64,000 nt of DNA from assembly GCF_001661345.1 (NCBI RefSeq), contig NW_017962920.1, positions 484,739-548,738 on the forward strand, given 5' to 3'. Position 1 is the first letter of the stretch. The number at the start of each line of letters is the position of its first letter. A program made the position numbers and the translations under genes. This DNA is from Ascoidea rubescens DSM 1968 (lineage: Eukaryota; Ascomycota; Saccharomycetes; Ascoideales; Ascoideaceae). The notes beneath the pieces were generated by a model. The model saw only the letters and a program-made list of their open reading frames with translations, made no database searches and had not been told where the DNA came from. Of this stretch, positions 12,201 through 23,672 are shown one piece after another.

Positions 12201-12300
12201 TTGTGAATCTAAACCGTTGAAAGTGAGAATTGAGAATATTCTTCATCGGGCTACTGTAATAGTTGCTCCACTAGCACAAAAAACAAAAACATTTTCTTAG
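9204..12300 (+). CDS. YSH1: Ysh1/CPSF73, mRNA 3'-end processing endonuclease (four exons)
   Basis: Ysh1 is the zinc-dependent endonuclease of the cleavage and polyadenylation factor. It cuts pre-mRNA before poly(A) addition in the nucleus. The exons are 9204-9236, 9312-9410, 9625-9722 and 9981-12300, giving 849 residues. All donors are GTATGT; TACTAA-type branch points and AG acceptors are visible. Intron 3 splits the catalytic signature, so H-F-H-L-D-H is formed only after splicing. Further metallo-beta-lactamase/beta-CASP blocks follow: [44 protein letters not shown] and the final HGE. The C-terminal domain contains a long Glu/Asn/Lys low-complexity insert encoded by GAAAATGAAAAT repeats (11815-11960), which makes the protein longer than the yeast homologue (779). 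It is convergent with MCM5. Confidence 0.96.
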
Positions 12301-12538
12301 GAATTATAAATTATCTATTTTTTAAAATATACGTACTTTTAATTTTTATTTCAGCTTGAGCTGTAAGTTTGGATTTTTGGTTCAAATAACAATATAGTAT
12401 TGGAAAACAAAACCAGAAAAACTAGAACAACTAAGGCATTGTAAATGAAGTAATAACAGTTCTTGTGAACCATAATTAATTGATATAAAACGAAAATCTA
12501 ATCCAATAAAATAAAAAAGACAAAAAAAAACAAAAAAA

Positions 12539-14692
12539 CTACGCACCACATCTAAAAACATTGGCCCTTTGAAACCTGAACTGAATGGTTTCGTGCTTTT
12601 CTAAAATGTATAAAGCTCTATCCAATGCTTCTTGAGAAAACCCTTTATTGTTGACAAATTCCTTTTTAATAGTTTTATACGATGTCGACCAACCAATTGG
12701 TAATCGTCTTCTTAATTGGTCCTCGATTTTCGACACCTCTGAAGCCAACTCGGCTCTAGTTTCGCTTCCTTGACTAGCAGCATCCATTGTAGACGCTCTA
12801 AACAATCGTATTGCTTCATCAACATGTTCTTCAGTGGCCACTGGTGATAGATGAAGTTTTGCTAATGCCTCAGATATACGGATGATGGCCTCTAGTTGAC
12901 GAACTGTGATTGGAATCGAAGAACGTTCACTTTTCATTCTTTCACGTTTGCTCAATTCACTTCGAATTTCCACAAAATACGAGGCTAATTTCTCAGCAGC
13001 TTCTTCAGATAGTCTAGGAGCACATTTAGCTTTGCAATAAGAAATGTATCTTTTCATTTTATTAATGGGGATCTCACCCTCAACTTGGTGAACTTTGTCG
13101 AGATGGATATTCATAACATGGTTAGCTATTGAGATATCTCTTTGTTCATTATGCTCATCCTTTACGATAAAAATCATATCAAAACGAGACAAAATGGTTG
13201 TTTGGAAATCGATATTTTCACCAGCACTTTTCATCTCATCATAAGTACCAAATATTGGATTAGCGGCTGCTAGAACGGATGTTCTTGAATTTAGCACTGT
13301 CGTAATCCCAGCTTTGGCTATAGATATTGTTTGTTGTTCCATAGCTTCATGGATTGCAACTCTGTCTTCGTCTCTCATTTTATCGAATTCATCGATGCAA
13401 ATTACACCGCCGTCAGCCAAAACCATTGCACCTCCTTCCAAATAAAACTCCCTTGTGCTTGAATCCTTTTGAACCGAAGCAGTTAAACCTGCAGCAGACG
13501 AGCCCTTACCTGATGTGTAAATGGCGATTGGAGACACCTTTTCAGCAAATTTTAGTAATTGTGATTTAGCTGTCCCTGGATCACCTAGTAGTAAAACATT
13601 TATATCTCCTCTTAATCTCATTCCATCAGGAAGTATTTTCTTCGATCCACTTAATAACAAGCACGCTATAGCCTTTTTGATATCATCATTGCCATAAATG
13701 GATGGAGCAATGGATTTCGCAAAGGATTCATATAGGTTTGGTTTTCTAGATAGTTTTATAAACTCCTCCTCTTCTTCCTCAGTGAATATAGCGTTTCCAG
13801 AGGCAGTGTGGTCAACATCAGTCTGAATACCTAGCACTCTCAAATACGGATTTCGAATTGCAACAGCTTGCACATTTTTCACCTTTGACTGATATATAGA
13901 ATAAATGCCCACAATGGTGCATCTTGTGCCTGGAACCACTTTATTGGTCAAGTATCGATCAGCAGATAATAGAATATGTCTAGGCATCTCGCCGACAGGA
14001 ACCATGTCTGGAGCTTCTTGCAATTTAAGGATTTGCTGGTCGATAAATTTCGATTTGTCATGAACAATGACATAAGGGTCCAAAGGACATTGGTTGGGCT
14101 CAGACCCAGGATTGGGAGGAGCTAGACATCTATTGGGCAAAGTTACTGATCCAAAACCAGAATTGACAGCAATTTTCATGGTATGTTTGCAAGATCTACA
14201 AACCACTTGAACCGAAGTTGGTTTGGATGTTAGAACAGATGCACTGATTATTATCCCAGCGATGCGAACGACTTTTGAAATATGAAAGGCATCTAAATCT
14301 CTTATTGATATCAAGCTGTCATTAGACTTCAAGATTAGTTGGCAATTGGGAAAATCAGTTGGAACTTCATCAGAGGATAGATATGCGATTTTTTTGGCAA
14401 TCTCATTGATCGCTTGTTCAAAAAGTGGTATGTTTTCGGCAGGAGAGTCATATAGTTTCTTTTGTAGCTCTTCATTAAACTGGATTAAGTCATCCGAATC
14501 TACTACAAGACTATACTCTTTCCGCAACAAGTTTTCTCGCAATTGGTCTCTGTAGATGAACTGTGTATCCAATCTGAACTCAAGAATGAACGAACGAAAA
14601 GCCTTTATTATTTTGGAGAAAGATGTATTGGGAGTGTCCTCACCAGGAAGAACTCGAGCCGAGAAGACTTCAGCAACATCAAAAGCAGACAT
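12539..14692 (-). CDS. MCM5: Mcm5 (Cdc46), subunit of the MCM2-7 replicative helicase
   Basis: Mcm5 is one of six AAA+ subunits of the replicative helicase loaded at origins and activated in S phase. The first ATG of the frame (14692) gives 717 residues starting [19 protein letters not shown], which aligns with the start of S. cerevisiae Mcm5. The zinc-binding cysteines are C165, C168, C189 and C202 (C-x2-C ... C-x12-C). Walker A GDPGTAKS lies at about 370-377, followed by Walker B (CIDEFDKM) and the arginine finger (LSRFD). The C-terminal helix-turn-helix ends [13 protein letters not shown]. It is highly conserved throughout. I found no CTG codon in the whole reading frame. No ACGCGT (MCB) element is visible upstream. 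Confidence 0.98.
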   Translation of the reverse strand: MSAFDVAEVFSARVLPGEDTPNTSFSKIIKAFRSFILEFRLDTQFIYRDQLRENLLRKEYSLVVDSDDLIQFNEELQKKLYDSPAENIPLFEQAINEIAKKIAYLSSDEVPTDFPNCQLILKSNDSLISIRDLDAFHISKVVRIAGIIISASVLTSKPTSVQVVCRSCKHTMKIAVNSGFGSVTLPNRCLAPPNPGSEPNQCPLDPYVIVHDKSKFIDQQILKLQEAPDMVPVGEMPRHILLSADRYLTNKVVPGTRCTIVGIYSIYQSKVKNVQAVAIRNPYLRVLGIQTDVDHTASGNAIFTEEEEEEFIKLSRKPNLYESFAKSIAPSIYGNDDIKKAIACLLLSGSKKILPDGMRLRGDINVLLLGDPGTAKSQLLKFAEKVSPIAIYTSGKGSSAAGLTASVQKDSSTREFYLEGGAMVLADGGVICIDEFDKMRDEDRVAIHEAMEQQTISIAKAGITTVLNSRTSVLAAANPIFGTYDEMKSAGENIDFQTTILSRFDMIFIVKDEHNEQRDISIANHVMNIHLDKVHQVEGEIPINKMKRYISYCKAKCAPRLSEEAAEKLASYFVEIRSELSKRERMKSERSSIPITVRQLEAIIRISEALAKLHLSPVATEEHVDEAIRLFRASTMDAASQGSETRAELASEVSKIEDQLRRRLPIGWSTSYKTIKKEFVNNKGFSQEALDRALYILEKHETIQFRFQRANVFRCGA

Positions 14693-15043
14693 TTGAAGGT
14701 ATTGTATGATATTATTGTGGTATTGTTGTGATGCCAAACGAGTTTGTTCAGTTGTTGGAGTTAGAAATCAATTTCAAGAGACAATAATGACTCCAAATTT
14801 TGAATTAAATTTTGATTTTCGTGTTTACATTTTTCGTGTCGAACAAACAACTTCCCCATTGGGAAGAAGCTGTCACGTTCCAGAAAATGAGTTAAAGTTT
14901 TTATTTATTTGTTTAAATGCTATGGAAAAAATGTGTAACAGTTGGCCAACTCTGAAAGATAAACTTATCAACTCATAAATCAAACAATAAATGGATATTG
15001 AAGTGCTGGATATTTCTATGTTTCAATCAGTGTAATGTAGGTG
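14693..15043. other. MCM5 upstream region
   Basis: No gene is confidently visible. A plus-strand frame is open from 14787 to 14978, but it is unremarkable and overlaps the MCM5 promoter. The segment borders decayed sequence beginning at about 15044. Confidence 0.45.
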
Positions 15044-15304
15044 GGAGATGCAACTTTTGAACACTTGGAGAAATATTTATTTGATTTTTTTCATCTATCG
15101 ATAGACTATGATCCAAATAAAGTAATTTTAATTTATGCTAGGTTTTGTTGGGCTTAACGGAGAACTCCTGAAAATTGTCGTGATTCAAAAAAACTGTTTG
15201 AACATTACCTGGAATCTCAAAATCTTTCAATTAGTTTAATAGATTATGATACAGTTTAATGATTTTTTACTTGGGAAAATTGCATTCATCATTGGCAGGA
15301 AATT
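15044..15304 (+). pseudogene. Possible decayed fragment, helical-repeat-like (HAT-like)
   Basis: One plus-strand frame keeps a protein-like sequence (FEHLEKYLFDFFHLSIDYD, then VILIYARFCWA) across TAA, TAA and TGA codons. It has the Trp/Tyr/Phe spacing of half-a-TPR repeats such as those in Prp39 or Prp42. No start, end or intact copy is visible. The assignment is a weak resemblance only; it could be chance. Confidence 0.25.
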
Positions 15305-15429
15305 AAAAACTGCCAGTCAAAAATAATGCTGTTCATATCAATACTTAAATAATCGGGTGTGTGAAAGTGCTTTTCACAGCAAATTAAGTAGCAAAAGAAC
15401 TTGTTTTCTATAATAAGTTAATCCAACGA

Positions 15430-16260
15430 TTAGCTCATAATTAAGTCAATGAAATCTGTACCGCCTTCCTTACCGATAATGATAACTTCTCCTGTATTTT
15501 TGAATTTTAAAAATAACAAGTCAATTTTTCTGTTAAATGATAGACGCTTTAATAGATTTATTAAGGCTTTCAAAACATTATTGTCGATGGTGGCTGGTAA
15601 TCTCATTAACATGTCGGTATCAATATAACTGGCAGAGTTGTATGTAGTACCAACCACCTAGAAGGGTGTGTACTTGGTAAAGCTCATAGAAAGTAAATGG
15701 TCTGTAATTGACACAGATGTTATCATATATTGTGTTATAACTCTCAATGATAACCTTAACATTTAATTTGGGATTACCATACTTAAAAAGGGAGACAATA
15801 TTGTATCTTCAATTGTCGCATAAATCAACAATGGTTTTAAATTGCTGATATCTTTCATTTTTTTTTCCTTGAGTAAATGGTTTAAAATTGGCAAAAAGAT
15901 GGTTTGCACTTTTCAATAGTAGCATACACTCTTTCATTTCCGCTTAGTCTAGACCTATCAATTTCACTTGGGTATCACCACCGCCTTTAACTAAAGCAGT
16001 GATGTGCTTGTCGATATTATTATTTAATTGCTGGAATCCATTGGATATGGAAAATAAAACATTTGGCTTTTCGATGGTAACAACCCTATTGAATATCGCA
16101 GATTGATCGATGACAATCTGCCTATTTTCAAAACTTATGGAATTTACTTGACTGTCTAAAGCGAATTGTTGTTGGTGTGAACCTGCTAGCAAACAGACTT
16201 CTATACCAACAGATTATTTTTTATCAGTTGATCAGAGACATTTTTTGCTCTAGTGTCATC
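15430..16260 (-). pseudogene. Unrecognised family X, decayed copy 1
   Basis: Minus-strand frames broken by a stop/frameshift near 16203, TAG near 15950, TGA near 15810 and more breaks after 15700 encode a protein that aligns along its length with the decayed gene at 19030-20367. Shared blocks include ANHLFANFKPF versus INHLFTSFSPF, YELYQVHTLLGGWYY versus FELYQTHQMLNGWYY, and LKRLSFNRKIDLLFLKFKNT versus FKYLSFNKMMDIMKIKFTKN. I do not recognise the family. It has no obvious signal peptide, membrane segment or catalytic motif. It lies just upstream of, and divergent from, the second F-box/LRR pseudogene. Confidence 0.75.
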
Positions 16261-16435
16261 CAGTGAATGACTTCTTGGTTCAAAAAACCAGAAAACAATA
16301 GAATATTTGAGGTAACTGTCAAAAAAAGAGACTAAAAGCTTATTTATTTGCTTAGGCTCATGCATGTCAATGCGGGTTTGTACTAAACGCTCCGCATACT
16401 TGCGTTTATTATTTTGAAATACGCATCTCTAATAT

Positions 16436-18290
16436 ATGTGTCAAATTCAAAGAGTTGTATTCAATATGGACCTTGAAATTATCAAGAAAACCAGACAAAA
16501 TATACTAGACAGACTACCACTACACATCCTCAACGCTATTTTGTCCAAGATACCTTTTAAACACATATTTTTGTTTATTTCATCCACCAATCCAATTGTT
16601 AAAGCAACATATTTTGAATTAATTTTTTGAACCGTTGAATTAAAATCATGGCTTTCTATTCCCGGTTGTTTCGATCTTTCTGACTATATTATCCCAAACT
16701 GTCTTTTAATATTGAACCTCAAAGATACTACGCTTTTTAAAGAGTATTTGAGTCAATTTTCTAGAACTATATATCTTGAAATGATTTTTCTCAATCAATG
16801 TCTATTGAAAGATCATCAAAGCATAATCAGTATGTTCCGTTCAGTTAAAATTTTTTTAATTCTAGTTCGATCACTTTTATATATTGAAGTTAATCCAGCT
16901 TACCCAAGAGATATAGCAACTGATGATATTTTGAAGTGTGGATCGCTAATGAAAGATTTACTACTTTCTCAGAAACACACACTAAAAACAATAATATTCA
17001 ACTATGATATGTTTTGACCTATGAACTGCTCTATCAGAAAGTTTTTAGATGGTCGGAAAAAAAATGTGATTATCCCGAAATTTCTAAAATTGAACCTCGA
17101 TATATCTTCTCAGATGAAAATATTGATCATTATTTTTCTAACTTGACAAAATTAGAATTGAATAAATTGAAATTATGTAAAATCGGATGTGGTTTGTTAA
17201 AATTAAAAAATTTAAAACACTTCAAAATGGAAAATAACAACTTTGGTAGATTGGAAACCATTCAATTGAACGAGAAAATCAAACGCATGGATTTATCAAA
17301 AGGTGAGATTAAAAGCATAAAAAATATGTTATTTCCAAATAATTTGACAACTTTGAAATTATTTCAGAACAAAATAAAAATGTTTAAGAATTTTAATGGG
17401 TGTGAAAATCTAGTCCAGCTAAATTTAAAGAAGAATTCTATTTCAAAGATTAAAAATGTATTCAAATTTAACCAATTAAAGTGTCTATTCGACAAATAAT
17501 CGCATCCGATGTATAAACAATTTAAGTGCATTATCGAATTTAGAAGAATTGTATCTCAATAGTAATTGGATTCAAGATATTGAAAGCCCTAAAAACATGG
17601 CCAATTTGAAAATATTAGATTTATCTGGAAATCGTATTGAAAGTATTGAAAACTGTTTTGACGGGTTTGTCAATTTATAATTTTTATTTTTAAAAGAAAA
17701 ACTATATTAAAAAATTTGATGTTTCCCCACAAAATTGTTAAATTTGGAGATAATTGATTTAAGCAGTAACAAAATAACAAAGATCGAAAATTTGGTTGGA
17801 AATTTGAAAGATTTGGTTTGGTTAAACTTATCGAGGAATAAAATAACAAAAATTGAAAATTTATATCAGATGAAGGATTTAACTGAATTAATTTTATCCA
17901 GAAAATAATATTAAACAAATTGAGAATTTAGATCAAATGGTAAACTTAAGTTGGTTAAATTTATCATGTAATGAAATTGAAATAATTGAAAATTTAGATC
18001 AAATGAAGAAATTAAAAAGATTAAATTTATCAAATAATAAGATTAGAAAAATTGAAAACTTAGTCCAGATGCTGAATTTAACTTGGTTAGATTTATCATC
18101 TAATAATATTACAAAAATTGAAAATTTAAACCATATCGAGAATTTAAAAATTTTTAGTTTATCAGAAAGTAAAATTAAAAAAATACATAGTGAGTTATGT
18201 GCCTCTCCAATCAGCTCAACTTTCCAGGCCATTTTCATGCAAAAATCACTGGATGAGAGAGAATTCGAAATGAAGTTGAATTTGCTTTAG
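16436..18290 (+). pseudogene. Decayed F-box / leucine-rich-repeat gene (copy 2)
   Basis: The copy starts with an F-box-like segment (LDRLPLHILNAILSKIPF from about 16520), likely initiated at 16466. A spacer and tandem SDS22-type repeats of about 22 residues follow (for example LNLSNNKIRKIENLVQML and LDLSSNNITKIENLNHIEN). Breaks are an in-frame TGA at 16628, a frameshift near 17015, TAA at 17497 with a frame change, a TAA near 17678 and a frameshift near 17905. Coding likeness fades past 18290 to about 18480. The domain order matches the decayed gene at 5868-8440, so both derive from one family. The last five or six repeats are very alike, which suggests internal repeat expansion before decay. 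Confidence 0.85.
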
Positions 18291-19029
18291 AACCCGCTAA
18301 AAAATTTGAAAGGACTCTCGGCCTGGAACAACCTAAATCATTTGCGTATTTCTATGTATATATCGCATATCAATCAAAAAGTTCTTCCACAGTTGCCCTA
18401 TATGAGTGAACTTGAAATGTACTCATGACACCCAGGAGAGATTCGATGAATTCAGAGACAAATTTTCAAATGTAAGAATCACTTGGATTAAATAAATAGA
18501 AAACACTCAAAATCCGCATAATCCGCACAATCCGCACAATCCGCAATCATTATAAATCATCAATTATAAATCATCAATTATAGTTAGGATACTCAGAAGC
18601 CGGGATGAAATCAGCTGAGACAGCCTATTGTCTTGACAATTTGGAACGGATGGTGAAGGCATTTGAGGTTGATTGTGATTGGCCCATAAAGCTGGATGGG
18701 GTTTTTGTGGTCAAGATGAGCTTGGTGCTGTGCCAAGCAGCAGCCGCGCCAAGCAATGTTGGATTGTCAGGGATCCTCAGGGTTTCCATCAGAACCAGTA
18801 TGTGCATGCAAGCTTATACCACATCTGGAAGTGCTGTTATACATGATGCATGGGCTCACGTTTATAAATAGCTTTGATCTTAACTGAACGAACAGCGAAT
18901 TGGAAACGATGAAAGAGTCTAGACTCAGCACGCCCAGAAGTGCTGAAAGAACCTATTGCACAGTTCACAGTTATTAAATACAAAGCGTTTTGATCTTATG
19001 AAAACAATGTCAATGTGGTTCAGCAAATG
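18291..19029. other. Intergenic region with short tandem repeats
   Basis: At about 18511-18545 there are four near-copies of a 9-mer (AATCCGCAC), followed by two copies of a 14-mer (ATAAATCATCAATT). From 18600 to 18870 the sequence is GC-richer and open in one frame, but it has no recognisable protein. It may be old promoter sequence of the following decayed gene. Confidence 0.5.
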
Positions 19030-20367
19030 TTGGTTTTTTTACAACTAAATCTAAACCAGCTGATCCAAATAATAATAATACTGCCAAAAATTTAACCCTT
19101 TCTTTGAAAGAAGAATTTAAGGCTAAATTCCTCCTAATTTATTTTAAATGGTTTTCCATTTAAAAGGGATTTCAAAAGAGAAATAAATTAAAGTTGGTAT
19201 TAAAATCAATTGCAAGTCAAATTTTTAAAACAAATATCAAAGAAATTTTAATCAAAGAAGGCTTGAAAGATTACGCCAGCAAATACGTTGAACCTTTAAC
19301 CAAGATAAAATTCACCAGAGGGAATCATTTTAGAATTAAATCAGAATTAGGCCTAATTCGAATTAGGTTGTTTTTTTCCAAAAAAAAACAGGCATTTGAT
19401 ATACCCAATTCAGAAACTTTTTTTCAATCAATCAATAGTTCACTTATTTTAAGAGATAAGATTGAAGAGAACATTTCAAGTTTAAATCCAAATTTTGTGG
19501 CCAAAGATTCTACAGCTCAAAATAAAAATAAAATTGCCCCAAATTCCGCTTCTGGATTAGCTAAAAAAAACAAATAATGATGATACTATCACTGAAATCC
19601 CCTTTGATAATGACACAACTGGACAAAACAGCACAAGTCTTCCCCAACAAGATCCAAATTTTAATAAGTCTAAAACAGGAAATGCAATTGAAGAAAATCC
19701 TAGCCCTATTCTAAACAATGACATTTGGGGTCAATGTCTTCTTACCCTTAAACTGATCAACCATTTATTTACCAGTTTCAGTCCTTTTTCTATATCCACA
19801 AACTCTTCACGTTACAAAGCATTAAAAGAAGTGTACAATGAATACCTTCAGCTCCAAAAAGATATTTTGAAGCTAAGCAAGGAATCAGAAATAGTAGAAA
19901 ATATTAAAGAGATAATGTATAGCTATAATGATATTTTCAGCTTAATTTTATCCCAGTACAAAGGCTTTACTAACTTTGAACTCTATCAAACTCACCAAAT
20001 GCTCAATGGATGGTACTACGCCCAGCTCTTTAAGGATTACTTGGAAATAAAAGATATTTTGAATCTATCCTCAATTCTTGAAAAAAGGGCTTTAAACAAA
20101 GTAATAATTAATCTTTTTAAATACTTATCATTTAATAAAATGATGGATATAATGAAAATCAAATTTACTAAAAATAAGGATCTAATTATTGCAAAAAGTA
20201 AAGGAAATTTGGATATCATAGATATACTCATTGAATATTTTATAATCAGTCAATGGTTCCTTGAAGGTGCTTCACTTATTTATTTTTTTTTTTGCGTTTA
20301 TATTATTATTTTATTGCTCTATGACTTTTCGTTTTATTTTAGTTTGATTTTTGTGCCCTGTATATAG
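19030..20367 (+). pseudogene. Unrecognised family X, decayed copy 2
   Basis: This is the better-preserved copy of the family also seen at 15430-16260. Frames are broken by a TAA near 19158 and a frameshift in an A-run near 19565. Otherwise they read continuously: an Asn-rich start, a Lys-rich segment with KFTRGNHFRIKSEL, an acidic Asn-rich linker, then a helical C-terminal half with FELYQTHQMLNGWYYAQLF and a final Ile/Leu-rich part. The final 25 residues before the TAG at 20365 are very hydrophobic and may be read-through of flanking T-rich sequence. No database family is recognised by eye. The copy is inverted relative to copy 1, so the two flank the LRR pseudogene. Confidence 0.75.
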
Positions 20368-20501
20368 CTCATTTGTTTTGCAAGAATTATTTATTTATTG
20401 CTATCCTGTTTCTACTTTTTTTTTGTATTATTCTTTTAAAAAAACTAATATATAACTTGAGGATTCTGTGTATTTTAATAGTATAAATATCAAATAACTT
20501 C

Positions 20502-22051
20502 TTATCTTGTTCCAAAAAAATTCATTATAGAGCTTTGTTTCCCCTTTTTTGAATTTGAAATTGCATCATTGACACTATTTTTTGCTTTAGGTCTTGATTG
20601 TAGTTTTGGTTTGGCTTTTGTTGTTTTAGAACTTTTATCAACTTGGGTTACAAGATAACCATCTTCATCCACAAAATTAGACATTTGAGGTTCTTTTTTT
20701 ATAATAGTTTCTGGTTCGCCACTAATATTTCTTTGTTTAGAGAATAGTTCGGATTCTGCAAATAATTTCACCTTTGATCCGGACTTATTATCGAAAGAAC
20801 TCTTATTTATTTTTTCAACTGACAGTTCATTATCTACATCTATTTCAATCATTTCAGTATCATCATTCATACTTTTGTTATTTATATCCTTTTCTAATTT
20901 ATTTTTATTTTTATTTTTATTTTCGAGTGAAAAAGCATCTAAATCTGGGTCCACCATTTCCTCATCGTTATCATCATTAAATAAAGTTTCGAGTTCTTTT
21001 CTTTGTTTTAGACTTTCCTCCTGCATTTTAGTGAGACCCTTGCTGAAATTTTTGTTGATAGAAGTTCCAATTTCCTCAAATCCATCACTTTCGTCACCAC
21101 TCTCAGTTATATTCGAAACTATAACTTTTTCTTTGGGTTTTTTAGTTTCTTGTTTTCTTGAAACATAAACATACTTTTGAGGTGGATTTTCAGTCTTGCT
21201 CCTTACTGAAGATCTGTTAACATTATCAATGCTTGTATTTACCTTGCTTTTATTCATATTTAAACCATTGTTGATAGAAGAATCAGTTTTAAATCTTTTA
21301 GTTGATCTAATATCAGTGTCTGGAGTTATAGAGTGAAGAGGCTTTTTCTCTAATTTTCTAGAAACATAATTAGAAGATAGCCCTGTATTGAAACTTGGGA
21401 TGTTCTGTTTCTTTTCATTGTTAATAGTTTTAGTCGATATTTCAGCATTTGAAGCCTTATTTACATTTTTATTATTATTCAAAGTATCATGAATACTATC
21501 TGTTAAATGAGAACCCTTTATCACTCCCCACAATTCCAAGTTAGAATCATTATAGTTGTATTTAGTATCTGAAGAAAAAGCAAGATTTGACAATTTTGCT
21601 TCTGCTCCACTTATTATCTGATTTAAATTAATTTTTGAATGTAATAAACATAAACTGTAAACCTCAAGAGATATTATTTTTTGAAACTTGGATTTTCTTT
21701 CATTCAACTTTTCGCTAATAATATTAGAGTTATCAGTGTCATCGAATTCAATCACTGATATCAATGTTGAGTTGGACTGTGATAACAAGTCACTGGGATA
21801 TCCTATTATTATGAAAGTTGGTTTTAATTTGTTTTTATGAGACTCATAAAAGGAAGCCAATGCTCTTTTAGCTTTTAAAGAATGAATTGAAAATTCTCTA
21901 GTTAGCCAACGATAACTGATCTAAATAAAATCCTGTTAGTAACCACTTGTGAGTCTTTAACCAATTGTATCACTGCATGCACTGCCAAACTTACAGGCTG
22001 TTTGTTGTTGAAAATAGTTTCCTGTAAATACAGTTGAATCTTGATATCCAT
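20502..22051 (-). CDS. POL32: Pol32-like, small subunit of DNA polymerase delta (two exons)
   Basis: Pol32/Cdc27 links polymerase delta and zeta to PCNA in replication and break-induced repair. Exon 1 is 22051-21995 (19 residues, MDIKIQ...) and exon 2 is 21920-20502. The 74-nt intron has GTAAGT, TACTAAC and TAG, and the product is 491 residues. The N-terminal domain carries FIIIGYPSDL. The long middle is charged and Ser/Asn-rich. Near the C-terminus, FVDEDGYLVT matches the S. cerevisiae Pol32 block FIDEDGYIVT. The protein ends with a PCNA-interacting peptide (QSSIMNFF) four residues from the stop-proximal end. The gene is divergent from eIF3e, with 277 bp between the starts. Confidence 0.9.
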
Positions 22052-22328
22052 TTTCAATCTCTAATTCGATGGTCTGCTGTGTAAACTGTTAGTGATGAGT
22101 TAAAAGATTGGTAATTTCTTTAAAACACCAACTGAACTTTGTTTTTTTATTTAAGATCTGATTTCGTGTTCCGAGGACTTTTTTTACCGTAACTACATCG
22201 GATGTTCTTTTAAACGTGATCAGAGACCGCATTAAATTTTCACACAATTTTTTTCATTCAAAGAAAATTTTGATTTAGCAAAGCAGAATCAGATAGGTGT
22301 TGGTCTAGGAAAGATATTGGTGGTGAAA

Positions 22329-23672
22329 ATGAGCGACAATTCAGAATTAGAGTCTCCTTTAACAGAAAAAGAGCTTGCCATTGCTCGCAAATATGACTTG
22401 ACTCCAAAAGTTATTCCTTTTTTGGATAGACACTTGATATATCCTTTGATTGAATCCTCCGAGTTATTATATGATGAGAAGACTGTAAACCAGTTGATTT
22501 ATGATTTATTGAAGGATACAAATATGATTAGTTTTATCAAAGATCAATATTCTTTGTTGAATCCTGATGCTGAGTTATTTCCAAAAGAACTAGTTGAGAA
22601 GGAAAAGTTTATTGAAAAGGAACTATTGAGATTAGAAAATGAGACTGAACATACATTAGATATTTTATCTAGAAAGGAGGTTCAGGAACATTTGAAGCAA
22701 GATAAAACATATAATTGGGAATATTTAGAGAAAGAGCATGGTATTAGTGAAAAAGATATCAATGCTCTTTATGAATTCGGTCAGTTTCAATATAATCGTG
22801 GGGATTATGTTATGGCAAGTGATTTATTAAACAATTTTAAAGTTCTATCTACCAATGGAGAATTAATTGTATTTGCTACCTGGGGTAGGTTTGCTTCAGA
22901 AATAATTACTTTGCAATGGGATACTGCACTACAAGAACTAAGTAAATTGAGAGAAGTAGTCGATTCTCGTTCTATGAAGGATCCTTTGCTTCAATTACAC
23001 CATAGAACCTGGATTATTCATTGGGCTTTATTTCCATTTTTCAATACCGATCAAAATGGATTGGACCAATTATGTGATTTATTTTTTTCATCATCATATT
23101 TATCAACCATTCAAGCTTCATGTCCATGGTTGTTGCGTTATTTGGTTGCTGCTGTTGTTTCTACATCTTCTAAATCTCATTCATCTCCAACTTTTCAAAA
23201 GAGATTAAAAGATTTAATCAGAGTAGTTGAACAAGAACAATATGAATATAATGATCCATTAACTGATTTTATCAAGGCTCTTTATATTGATTTTGATTTT
23301 GATCAAGCTAGATTTAAATTAGAAGAAGTTGCAGCAATTATTAAAACCGATTTCTTTTTAGTTAATGGCGGTGGATCATTTTTAGAAAACGCTAGATATT
23401 TGATTAGCGAAGTTTATTGTAGAGTCCACCAAACTATTGACTTAAATTTATTATCAAAATCATTGAATTTATCAAAAGACGATGGAGAAAAATGGATTGC
23501 GAAATTAATTAGAGATTCCAAAATGGATGCTAAAATCAATGAAAGTGATGGTACAGTTGTTATGAATCATCCAGTTTCTGGTATTTACCAAGAAGTGATT
23601 GAGAAGACCAAAGGTTTATCATTCAGATCTAATCAAGTTTTACTTTCCGCCATGCAAAAATCTGTTGATTGA
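22329..23672 (+). CDS. INT6: Translation initiation factor eIF3 subunit e (Int6)
   Basis: eIF3e is a PCI-domain subunit of the cytosolic eIF3 complex. The first ATG gives 447 residues. The N-terminus matches the family (AIARKYDLTPKVIPFLDRHL and YDLLKDTNM). The helical middle has FGQFQYNRGDY and SCPWLLRYL, and the PCI winged-helix end has LKTDFF-like and LISEVYCRVHQTIDL segments. S. cerevisiae has lost this subunit, so its presence places the organism outside the Saccharomyces group. The upstream 277 bp are shared with POL32. Confidence 0.93.
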   Translation: MSDNSELESPLTEKELAIARKYDLTPKVIPFLDRHLIYPLIESSELLYDEKTVNQLIYDLLKDTNMISFIKDQYSLLNPDAELFPKELVEKEKFIEKELLRLENETEHTLDILSRKEVQEHLKQDKTYNWEYLEKEHGISEKDINALYEFGQFQYNRGDYVMASDLLNNFKVLSTNGELIVFATWGRFASEIITLQWDTALQELSKLREVVDSRSMKDPLLQLHHRTWIIHWALFPFFNTDQNGLDQLCDLFFSSSYLSTIQASCPWLLRYLVAAVVSTSSKSHSSPTFQKRLKDLIRVVEQEQYEYNDPLTDFIKALYIDFDFDQARFKLEEVAAIIKTDFFLVNGGGSFLENARYLISEVYCRVHQTIDLNLLSKSLNLSKDDGEKWIAKLIRDSKMDAKINESDGTVVMNHPVSGIYQEVIEKTKGLSFRSNQVLLSAMQKSVD

